Shown: one piece after another, positions 16,618 to 23,871 of the stretch
Layout: every line of letters begins with the position of its first letter
Numbering within the stretch: the first letter of the stretch is position 1
Source: Anaerolineales bacterium
GTDB taxonomy: Bacteria > Chloroflexota > Anaerolineae > Aggregatilineales > J027
Reading direction: 5' to 3'
Assembly (NCBI GenBank): GCA_020634155.1
Contig: JACKCI010000001.1
Location: 1,488,001-1,552,000, forward strand
Length of the DNA: 64,000 nt
Translations under genes and position numbers: made by a program
Notes under the pieces: generated by a model
The model's input: only the letters and a program-made list of their open reading frames with translations
Database searches by the model: none
What the model was told of the DNA's origin: nothing

Positions 16618-19071
16618 TTACTCCATAACCCGCAGGGTCGAAGGAATATCCATTTTGACCATTTTGCGGATACTCACCAAGGGCGTGAGGGCCACCGTCA
16701 GCACCCCCAGCACAATCGAGGTGATAATCGTCATCGGCGCAATGCGGATGACAAATTGGAAGTCCTCCAACTGTTCCTCCACGCGCACCGTCAAGAACTG
16801 ATTGAGTACCAACCAGCCCAAAAGGATACCGACCAGCGTACCCACCAAGCCTATCAGCAGATTTTCCAGCATCTGCATGCGCGTCACGGTGCGAAGCGGT
16901 AAGCCAAAGGCGAACATCGTCGCAATCTCGCGCACACGCTCATCAATGTTGATGGTCGTGGAGTTGAAGGCAATCAAGAAAGCCATGAAGACCACAATCC
17001 CCTGCACCACCGTCAAAACCTGAGCGAAAATCTTGATGGCCTCGTTGAAGCCTTCGCTGATGTCGTTGATGGCATCCACCGATGCCACGCCCGATTGGGC
17101 AAAAAAAGCCTGTTTGATGGTATCGCTATCGGCTCCATTGATAGGCGTCACCACCAGCAAGTTGGTCTCGCCAGCAAGCCCCATATCCCCAGCATTCGCC
17201 ATATCCATATAGGCCAACGCCCGCAAGGGGTTATCATGCAAGCCGACCACCGTGTACGCTGTTTCGGTCAAGCGGAATGCCAACGGCCCTTCACGCTTGG
17301 GATGTTCGAGCGTAATGGTATCCCCAACCTCAACACCCAAATCTTTGGCGGCTTTTTGAGAGATGATAATGCCGTCGCTTGCCCAGCGCCCTTCCGTCAA
17401 GGTAGGCCGCCAGATGCCTTCAGCAACACCATCATAGAGTTCAAGTGAGACTTCAATATCCTCATCCGCATTGCCATTTTTCAGCGTACCGCCCAACATC
17501 AAACCCGTCTCTGTCTGAGCAAACAGGCTAGAGCCATCGGGCTGGGTGGTAGCTTCCAAGTCAGTGACCAGCGTCGAATCGGTTGGATAGAAGTAATCCA
17601 AAATGACCCACACGCGGTCTTTACCCTCATGCAGATACGCTTTCTCGGCTTGATCCATCGTCGCCACGAAGCTGTCCAGAAAGCCGACAAACATCGACAA
17701 CAACGTTATCGCCATCGCAATACCCAACATCGTCAGGAAGCTCCGCCAAGGCGCACGTAGCACATTCTTGAACGGCATTTGGGTAAAGCTCTTGCCCGGC
17801 AATGGGAGCCGATTGACGACCCAACTCAAGCCGCCGCCCTTACCAACCAAATTACCCGACCGAATCGCATCCAGCGGGGATACCCGCACCGCCCGAAAAA
17901 CGGGTATCAGGGTTGCAACCATTGGCAAGACAATCCCCAGCACCGCCCCACGTATATAGGCAGGCCAATAGAGGTCAATCTTCCAGATGGGCAAAGGAAT
18001 CAGCGATTTGAACAAACTGGCAAAGAGTTGGCTAAAGCCATAGCCCAAAATGAGGCCGAAGAGCGTCCCCAACACTGCGATTTGGACACCAACCAGCAAG
18101 GGGCGGAACGCCAACCAGTGACGCGGCACACCCAACGCCATCCCGATACCGATTTGCCGCCGTTGCGATTCGACCATGCGGCCCGTCAAGTTGAAGGTAC
18201 CGAAAGCCGCACCGAGCAGGAATAGCATCGCTACCAAGTCCCATGTCGCTTGGTCGTTCTTGGCATCATCATAGAGTTGCTTATGGACAGCATCCTCATC
18301 CTTGGTGTTGAAGGTAGCCCCGACAGTAGGGAAGCGCTCTTGCATACGCGCCTCAATCGCTGCTTGTACCACCGCCACATCAGCACCCGCACGGGTTGTA
18401 AAAACCGCATTGTTGACCACTCCGGGGCGGTTAATCAACGACTGGGCAGTCTCTAACGAAACAAAGACCACCGCAAAACTCCCCAAGCCGAAAGTGGAGC
18501 TATCGACCATCACATAGAAATACTCCGGTGATTGCCCCGTTCCAACCAGATTGAGAGCCACATCCCCTGTAATCCGCAGAGTATCGCCAACCTGCAAACT
18601 ATTGTCTTCAGCGAACTGGCTTTCTAGAAAAGCGTTTGAGGTACCAGCATCAGCACTAGTGAGACTCCGCCCATCTGCCGCATAGAGTTTGGCAATCTGC
18701 GGGCCATCATTGTGAACATCTACTCCCACAATGCGGCCTGAAGCCAACACTGTATCATCCGCAGTCGAGGCATCCACTAGAGTTGGGACGATAAGCCGCA
18801 TATCGACGGTCTCAACACCTTCAATATCAACTAGAGCCTCTTGGAGGTCGCTATAGTCCAGATAGCTCCCATCCGCCAACTTCATTTGAAGGTCGTACAT
18901 ATTCAACTGGCTATAGCTGGCGTCATTGGAAGCCTCACGCCAACTGCGTTGCCCCCCTAGCCCACTATAGATACCCGTACCAAGCGCGATAATAAGGGCC
19001 ACCGCCACCACTTGTAACCAACGTGCTTTTAAATCCCGCCATGACCAGCGGAGCCAAAATCCAAGTTTCAT
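16618..19071 (-). CDS. FtsX-like ABC transporter permease (LolCE/MacB-type superfamily)
   Basis: 817 residues with two FtsX-like halves. There is an N-terminal helix (about 19-36) and an external domain (about 40-280). Three helices follow (GTFNLTGRMVESQRRQIGIGMALGVPRHWLAFRPLLVG is the FtsX hallmark). A further helix near 450-470 and a second external domain (about 490-690) come next, and the last helices contain FNSTTINIDERVREIATMFAFGLPLRTV. Such proteins do not pass small solutes across the membrane; they transmit ATPase motion to lipoprotein, peptide or cell-wall processes outside. The SD GGAGG is 6 bases from the ATG and 12 bases after the ATPase stop, so it is the partner of that gene. 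The substrate is unknown. Confidence 0.88.
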   Translation of the reverse strand: MKLGFWLRWSWRDLKARWLQVVAVALIIALGTGIYSGLGGQRSWREASNDASYSQLNMYDLQMKLADGSYLDYSDLQEALVDIEGVETVDMRLIVPTLVDASTADDTVLASGRIVGVDVHNDGPQIAKLYAADGRSLTSADAGTSNAFLESQFAEDNSLQVGDTLRITGDVALNLVGTGQSPEYFYVMVDSSTFGLGSFAVVFVSLETAQSLINRPGVVNNAVFTTRAGADVAVVQAAIEARMQERFPTVGATFNTKDEDAVHKQLYDDAKNDQATWDLVAMLFLLGAAFGTFNLTGRMVESQRRQIGIGMALGVPRHWLAFRPLLVGVQIAVLGTLFGLILGYGFSQLFASLFKSLIPLPIWKIDLYWPAYIRGAVLGIVLPMVATLIPVFRAVRVSPLDAIRSGNLVGKGGGLSWVVNRLPLPGKSFTQMPFKNVLRAPWRSFLTMLGIAMAITLLSMFVGFLDSFVATMDQAEKAYLHEGKDRVWVILDYFYPTDSTLVTDLEATTQPDGSSLFAQTETGLMLGGTLKNGNADEDIEVSLELYDGVAEGIWRPTLTEGRWASDGIIISQKAAKDLGVEVGDTITLEHPKREGPLAFRLTETAYTVVGLHDNPLRALAYMDMANAGDMGLAGETNLLVVTPINGADSDTIKQAFFAQSGVASVDAINDISEGFNEAIKIFAQVLTVVQGIVVFMAFLIAFNSTTINIDERVREIATMFAFGLPLRTVTRMQMLENLLIGLVGTLVGILLGWLVLNQFLTVRVEEQLEDFQFVIRIAPMTIITSIVLGVLTVALTPLVSIRKMVKMDIPSTLRVME

Positions 19072-19083
19072 CTAGGGCCTCCT

Positions 19084-19782
19084 TTACCAGTGCAGGTCGG
19101 CAATCGCCGCCTTGCCGCCTTGCGGGACACCATCACTCACAATCTTGCCGCTGCTCAGTTCAATGACCCGATCCGCCACCCGTGAAATCTCGCGGTTATG
19201 GGTCACCACCAAAACGGTCTTGCCTGCGGTGGCTTGGCTCTGCAAAAGTTCAAGGATTTGCACGCCCGTCCTGAAGTCAAGTTCACCCGTTGGCTCATCC
19301 GCCAGCAAGATGGGGTTGCCAGTAGCAAGGGCGCGGGCAATCGCCACCCGTTGCTGCTCACCCCCAGAAAGTTCATGCGGGAAGTGATTAACGCGCTCCC
19401 CCAAGCCCACTGATTGCAGCGTCGGAACAGCACCATTAGCACCATTCCCGCGCATATCAACCGCGAACTGCACATTTTCGAGCGCGGTTAGGCTGGGAAA
19501 GAGGTTAAAGGTTTGGAAGATAAAGCTGACAGTCTCCCGCCGAAACCGAAAATTCTCAAAGCGTTTAGCTTGGGTAATATCCTTGCCAGCAATGACAATC
19601 CGTCCATTAGTAGGCGTATCGAGGGCGCTGATAAGATTCAGCAGGGTGGTCTTGCCACTGCCCGATGGCCCCAAGACGACCACAAACTCGCCACGATTGA
19701 TATGTAGCGACACGTCGTCCAGTGCAGTAACGACCACATCGCCCATTTGATAGCGTTTTGATACATGTTCAAGGGTAATCAT
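19084..19782 (-). CDS. ABC transporter ATP-binding protein (LolD/MacB type)
   Basis: 232 residues. Walker A GPSGSGKTT is at 38-46, signature LSGGEQQ at 138-144, Walker B ILLADEPTG at 158-166, and the LolD/MacB-type block VSFIFQTFNLFPSLTALENVQF near 85-106. The H-loop His is in VVTHNREI. It drives the FtsX-like permease encoded 12 bases downstream. It is the first gene of the minus-strand transcript that may extend through the glycan export genes, and the upstream region has a plausible promoter with a direct repeat. Confidence 0.92.
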   Translation of the reverse strand: MITLEHVSKRYQMGDVVVTALDDVSLHINRGEFVVVLGPSGSGKTTLLNLISALDTPTNGRIVIAGKDITQAKRFENFRFRRETVSFIFQTFNLFPSLTALENVQFAVDMRGNGANGAVPTLQSVGLGERVNHFPHELSGGEQQRVAIARALATGNPILLADEPTGELDFRTGVQILELLQSQATAGKTVLVVTHNREISRVADRVIELSSGKIVSDGVPQGGKAAIADLHW

Positions 19783-19817
19783 GCTTGATTGCCTCTCTAA
19801 TATGAGTGTTTGATTAA

Positions 19818-19849
19818 TTTTAGTCTAATCTAAGTTTTATTTTAGTCAA
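19818..19849 (-). promoter_or_regulatory. Candidate promoter with direct repeat upstream of the LolD-type gene
   Basis: On the minus strand a TTGACT box (19844-19849) lies in A+T-rich DNA with TAGACT / TAAAAT sequences 16 to 23 bases downstream. The octamer TTTTAGTC (plus-strand reading) occurs at 19818-19825 and again at 19840-19847, a 22-base period equal to two helix turns that would cover both promoter elements. This arrangement could be a repressor site, but no regulator gene is adjacent. Confidence 0.35.
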
Positions 19850-19898
19850 GCACAAAAACCCCTAAAATTTGGGGTGGTGTAGATAGCCTATACCAAAC

Positions 19899-19935
19899 AA
19901 AAAAATAGAGGATACTCACACCGAGTACCCTCTAT
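19899..19935 (-). terminator. Rho-independent terminator of alanine dehydrogenase
   Basis: A 13-bp stem (19905-19917 with 19923-19935, one G-U pair on the minus strand) has a 5-base loop and is followed on the minus strand by seven T (19899-19905). It lies 26 bases after the ald stop. Confidence 0.9.
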
Positions 19936-19960
19936 TGAAAACGTTAGCTGTGAATAAGGA

Positions 19961-21028
19961 TTAGAGTACAGGCACTAACTCGCCCGCTTGCATGACAATG
20001 CCTTTTTGCAGGTCAGCGTTACGTGCCACTGCTTCATCAATGCCAAGTTCAGCGACAAGCTGAATATAGGGCATGGCGGCGTTGAGGAAGGCATGGGTAG
20101 CCGTGCGCCCTACCACCCCCGGCATATTGGGGACACAATAGTGGATGATTCCTTCAGTGACGAACACAGGTTGATCATGTTGGGTAGGACGGCTCGTTTC
20201 AACACACCCGCCTTGGTCAATGCTCATATCAATAATCAAGGACATCGGCTTCATAGAGCGCACCATCGCCCGCGTCACAATTTGCGGTACCCGTTGGCGT
20301 GGCACATGCAGCGCACCTACCAACACATCCGCAAAAGTACAGACTCGCGCCAAATTAACCTCATGGGAAAGCATCGTGGTCACGCGCCCATCGAATTTTT
20401 CATAGGCCGCTTGCAGCTTGTTGAGGTCATTGTCCATCAAGATCACCCGCGCCCCAGAGCCAATGAAGGCTTCTGCCGCATGGGTGCCGACTACGCCTGT
20501 GCCAACAATAACAACCTCAGCAGGTGGCACACCAGCAATCCCCCCCAAGAGGATACCTTTGCCATTTTTGTTATTTTGCAGATATTGAGCCGCAATCTGA
20601 GCCGTCATCCGCCCACCAATTTGGCTCAAGGGATAACGCACCGGGAATTTACCGTTTTCGTCTTCAATCAACTCGAACGCAACAGCAGTAATCCCTTTTT
20701 CTTGCAAGGCGCGGATCCGACTCTCACGGGTGCTGACTAGCATCATGAGGGCCATGACCACTTGGTCGCCCCGCATCCAGTCTACTTCTTCCTCGGTTGG
20801 GCGTTGGACTTTCAAAATAAGATCCGCCCGACGGAAGACTTCTTCTACATCAAAGGTAATCCGTGCGCCCGCGTGTTCATATTCTTGGTCAGAAAAGCCG
20901 CTCCCCATACCTGCACCCGTCTCAACCAAACAATGGTGTCCAAGCGCGGTTAAGAGGGCAACACCAGCCGGGGTTATTCCCACGCGATATTCAAACGGAC
21001 GATGTTCTTTGGGGATGCCGATGTACAT
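19961..21028 (-). CDS. ald: Alanine dehydrogenase
   Basis: 355 residues from the ATG at 21026-21028, which gives the family start MYIGIPKEHRPFEYRVGITPAGV and has AAGGAG 6 bases upstream; the frame is open 42 codons further but that part is not conserved. Family blocks include VETGAGMGSGFSDQEY, ADLILKVQRPTEEE, the Rossmann motif VVIVGTGVVGTHAAEAFIGSGA, LVGALHVPRQRVPQIVTR and VFVTEGIIHYCVPNMPGVVGRTATHA. It converts L-alanine, NAD and water to pyruvate, ammonia and NADH, or the reverse. Alanine dehydrogenase is preferred over lysine or transhydrogenase homologues because of length and the VPNMPGVV block. It ends at a strong terminator. Confidence 0.94.
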   Translation of the reverse strand: MYIGIPKEHRPFEYRVGITPAGVALLTALGHHCLVETGAGMGSGFSDQEYEHAGARITFDVEEVFRRADLILKVQRPTEEEVDWMRGDQVVMALMMLVSTRESRIRALQEKGITAVAFELIEDENGKFPVRYPLSQIGGRMTAQIAAQYLQNNKNGKGILLGGIAGVPPAEVVIVGTGVVGTHAAEAFIGSGARVILMDNDLNKLQAAYEKFDGRVTTMLSHEVNLARVCTFADVLVGALHVPRQRVPQIVTRAMVRSMKPMSLIIDMSIDQGGCVETSRPTQHDQPVFVTEGIIHYCVPNMPGVVGRTATHAFLNAAMPYIQLVAELGIDEAVARNADLQKGIVMQAGELVPVL

Positions 21029-21106
21029 GAACTTCTCCTTGCTTGCTCGTTTCCTACTGAAATTAACAAAGTTTGGCCTAGTTGGGGCGTGCAGAATAGC
21101 AGAGAA

Positions 21107-21132
21107 TTGACAGTTTTTTGTAATTTTATAAA
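21107..21132 (+). promoter_or_regulatory. Candidate promoter upstream of the MOCOS-like gene
   Basis: A perfect TTGACA (21107-21112) is followed by T-rich DNA and TATAAA (21127-21132). The spacer to TATAAA is only 14 bases; TAAATC gives 16. It sits about 40 bases before the plus-strand start codon in the ald divergent region. Confidence 0.4.
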
Positions 21133-21171
21133 TCAAGCGGTACCTTAGCATCAATCAAGGAGCTAATGAGC

Positions 21172-22581
21172 ATGCCGATTCCAACCCAAGAAACCGCTCT
21201 CGCAGACTTTCTGCGTACTTACCCAACCTTTGACCATACTGCCCTTCATGCCCTGCGTAGCCGTGACTATAGCCGCCTCGATAAACTGGGTCATGTATAC
21301 CTTGATTATACAGGCGGAGGGCTATATGCCGACTCACAACTGGATACCCACCAGCAACTGCTCCGAGAAGGCGTCTTTGGTAATCCCCATTCCAGCAACC
21401 CCTCATCACAAGCCATGACTCAACTCGATGAGCAATCGCGCCATTACGTGCTGGAGTATTTTAACGCCTCGCCTAACGACTACGTGTGTATCTTCACCCA
21501 AAATGCCAGTGGCGCTCTCAAACTCGTCGGGGAATCCTATCCCTTTGGCCCTCATAGTCACTATCTGCTCACCTTCGACAACCATAACTCAGTCAATGGC
21601 ATCCGCGAGTTTGCACGGGCTAAGGGTGCTACTGTCACCTATACCCCCGTGGTACCACCGGAGCTCCGCCTTGATGAGCAAAAGTTGGCGCAATTCCTCG
21701 ACCTTGCCGACCCCACCTACCCCAATCTTTTTGCTTACCCTGCCCAATCCAATTTCTCTGGTGTGCAGCACCCTCTCGAATGGATTGAACGCGCCCACGC
21801 TAAGGGGTGGGATGTCTTGGTGGATGCCGCTGCCTTCGCTCCCACCAATCGTCTTGACCTAAGTCGGTATCAACCCGATTTCGTCTGCCTTTCCTTCTAT
21901 AAAATCTTTGGCTATCCAACGGGTATTGGCTGCCTCATAGCTCGCAAGAGCGCCCTCACTAAACTACAACGGCCTTGGTTTGCAGGCGGCACTATCACCA
22001 TCGCCTCTGTACAGGGAGATGGCTACTATTTAGCCGACGGTGAAGCGGCCTTTGAGGATGGCACCATCGACTACCTCAATCTGCCTGCTGTTGAAATTGG
22101 CCTCAAGCACATCACAGATGTCAGCATTGACGCCATCCATGAACGGGTCATCTGTCTCACCGATTGGCTCATCAAAAATTTAGTAAACCTGCGGCATAGC
22201 AACGGCAACCCCCTCATCTATCTTTATGGCCCAGCCAATACCACCATGCGTGGTGGCACTGTAACCATCAATTTCTATGATGCAGATAATAACTGGATTG
22301 ATTTCCGGTCGGTCGAGGCCCAAGCCAATGAGCGCAATATCTCCTTACGGACAGGTTGTTTCTGTAACCCCGGCGCAGGCGAAAACGCCCTTGGTCTGAC
22401 TAAAGAGGAACTTGCCGATTGCTTTGGCAATGAGGAGAGCATGACCTTTGAGGAGTTCATTCGCGCCATGCACGGCAAAGGTGAAGATGCTGTCGGGGCT
22501 GTACGGGTCTCGGTCGGGCTTGCCACTAATTTTAGTGATGTTTACCAATTCATCGAGTTTGCCAAGACCTTTCTCTGCTAG
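21172..22581 (+). CDS. PLP-dependent class V aminotransferase-fold protein, molybdenum-cofactor-sulfurase-like
   Basis: About 469 residues. The ATG at 21172 is chosen because AAGGAG at 21157-21162 is 9 bases away; the ATG at 21166 is only 3 bases from it. Blocks such as VYLDYTGGGLYADSQL, the PLP lysine in LSFYKIFGYPTGIGCLIARK, and SLRTGCFCNPGAGE near the end closely follow the N-terminal domain of eukaryotic-type Mo-cofactor sulfurases (ABA3/MOCOS), in which the Cys of that motif carries sulfane sulfur. No C-terminal MOSC domain is present. It is probably a cysteine desulfurase-like enzyme; the acceptor is unknown, and no molybdoenzyme lies in the window. Confidence 0.82.
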   Translation: MPIPTQETALADFLRTYPTFDHTALHALRSRDYSRLDKLGHVYLDYTGGGLYADSQLDTHQQLLREGVFGNPHSSNPSSQAMTQLDEQSRHYVLEYFNASPNDYVCIFTQNASGALKLVGESYPFGPHSHYLLTFDNHNSVNGIREFARAKGATVTYTPVVPPELRLDEQKLAQFLDLADPTYPNLFAYPAQSNFSGVQHPLEWIERAHAKGWDVLVDAAAFAPTNRLDLSRYQPDFVCLSFYKIFGYPTGIGCLIARKSALTKLQRPWFAGGTITIASVQGDGYYLADGEAAFEDGTIDYLNLPAVEIGLKHITDVSIDAIHERVICLTDWLIKNLVNLRHSNGNPLIYLYGPANTTMRGGTVTINFYDADNNWIDFRSVEAQANERNISLRTGCFCNPGAGENALGLTKEELADCFGNEESMTFEEFIRAMHGKGEDAVGAVRVSVGLATNFSDVYQFIEFAKTFLC

Positions 22582-22586
22582 GAATC

Positions 22587-22619
22587 AAAAAGCGGTGGGC
22601 GATCTTCAACCCACCGCTT
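22587..22619 (-). terminator. Terminator between convergent genes
   Basis: A perfect 10-bp stem AAGCGGTGGG (22590-22599) / CCCACCGCTT (22610-22619) with a 10-base loop. The minus-strand side runs into TTTTTG, so it terminates the multicopper oxidase gene. The plus side has only a weak T-run, but the hairpin may also stop the MOCOS-like transcript. Confidence 0.85.
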
Positions 22620-22636
22620 GATTAATCTATTTCAGC

Positions 22637-23677
22637 TTACTCGTTCACAACCAACACAGTGGTCATACCATACAGACCTTGGCGGGATTCCGCATGGGTC
22701 AAGATATGGCAGTGGAAAGCCCATAGACCGGGGTTGGTGCAGTCAACCAGTACGTCCCAACGCTCACCGGGAGCAGTATTGAGGGTATCGCACTTGTAGG
22801 GCTGCGGAAGCGGATAACCGTCTTTGGCAAACACGGTCATGGGCATGCCGTGCAAGTGCATCGGGTGAATCATCAACCCTTCGTTCATGAAACGAATGCG
22901 GATACGGTCACCCTTGTTCGCCACAATCGGTTGGGTATAGGGGAAGCTCTTGCCATTGATGGTGTAACCAAGGCCCGAGTCATTCAAAATCATCGTGTAC
23001 TCAGCCGAGACTTGTGGCTCACGTGATTTGTCCAGCGGTTCAATGATGAAAGCACCCAACAACCCACGCACGACCTGTTCAGCAGCATTGTGATGAGAGT
23101 GATACATGAAGGAACCAGAACCAACCGCTTCAAATTCATAGGTGTAGGTTGAACCCGGTTCAATGGCGGGTTGGGTAATAAACGGCACACCATCGATATT
23201 GTTGGGAACATACACACCATGGAAGTGGACACCAGTGCTTTCCAGCATCTCATTCTTGACCACCACGCGAACCTTATCGCCCTCGGTCACGCGAATTTCA
23301 GGGCCGGGGACAATACCGTTATATGTGAAGGCTGGGAAGACCTGACCGGGTTCTGTTTCCCAATCGGCTTCAATACAGGTCAGTTCAAAGACTTTGTAGC
23401 CATCATCAGCCATGGTGTATTCCATCGGTGGACGCCAAAAAATCTCATCTTTACCAATGTTCTCAAGGAAGGCATCAACCTGCGCTTTGTGGGCGCGGTC
23501 AATTTCACGCCAATCGCGTTCACCATCATCTTGAAATGGCTTCATCGGTGGCAGTCCCGGAATCGTCAGGCCATTACCCGCTTTTGGCCCACCAATACCA
23601 GCACCAGCAACCGCGCTCAGGCCCGTAGCACCTGCTACACCCAAAAAGTCACGACGACCCATTTTTTTATTAAACAT
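22637..23677 (-). CDS. Tat-exported two-domain multicopper oxidase
   Basis: 346 residues. The N terminus has a Tat motif (GRRDFLG, residues 7-13) and a short Ala/Gly hydrophobic run, so it should be exported folded. Two cupredoxin domains carry copper ligands: HFHG (H151, H153), HSHH (H193, H195), HPMHLHG (H271, H274, H276) and HCHILTH (H322, C323, H324, H328). This is a complete type 1 plus type 2/3 set as in small laccases or nitrite-reductase-like oxidases. The usual axial Met position after the last His cluster looks like Gln or Leu (HAESRQGL), which would shift the type 1 potential. It lies divergent from a cytochrome c/SCO fusion. The substrate is unknown: metal ions, phenols or nitrite are possible. 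Confidence 0.88.
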   Translation of the reverse strand: MFNKKMGRRDFLGVAGATGLSAVAGAGIGGPKAGNGLTIPGLPPMKPFQDDGERDWREIDRAHKAQVDAFLENIGKDEIFWRPPMEYTMADDGYKVFELTCIEADWETEPGQVFPAFTYNGIVPGPEIRVTEGDKVRVVVKNEMLESTGVHFHGVYVPNNIDGVPFITQPAIEPGSTYTYEFEAVGSGSFMYHSHHNAAEQVVRGLLGAFIIEPLDKSREPQVSAEYTMILNDSGLGYTINGKSFPYTQPIVANKGDRIRIRFMNEGLMIHPMHLHGMPMTVFAKDGYPLPQPYKCDTLNTAPGERWDVLVDCTNPGLWAFHCHILTHAESRQGLYGMTTVLVVNE

Positions 23678-23719
23678 TTTCTAAAGTTCTCCTCGCATGT
23701 AGTTTCTTGATGACTGCTC

Positions 23720-23748
23720 TCTACAGTACGAGATTTTTAGAAGGTCAA
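23720..23748 (-). promoter_or_regulatory. Candidate promoter of the multicopper oxidase gene
   Basis: On the minus strand TTGACC (23743-23748) is 17 bases from TGTAGA (23720-23725). The -35 box is good and the -10 is weak. It sits about 45 bases before the start codon in the 194-base divergent region, which otherwise shows no feature I can support. Confidence 0.35.
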
Positions 23749-23871
23749 CAACACATCTATCCCCCAAAATGACATATGCAATATCTTTTAGGTACATTCG
23801 GCATGTCAACACGCTTGGCCTCCTAATGTAAAGTAAATTCGTCAATTACTCAGCGAGGGAATATCTCATCC

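Noticed and set aside
19899..19935. Hairpin as a possible riboswitch or attenuator of the LolD-type gene
   Set aside because: Its T-run and position fit a simple terminator of ald, and it lies upstream of and oriented like ald transcription, not in a leader.
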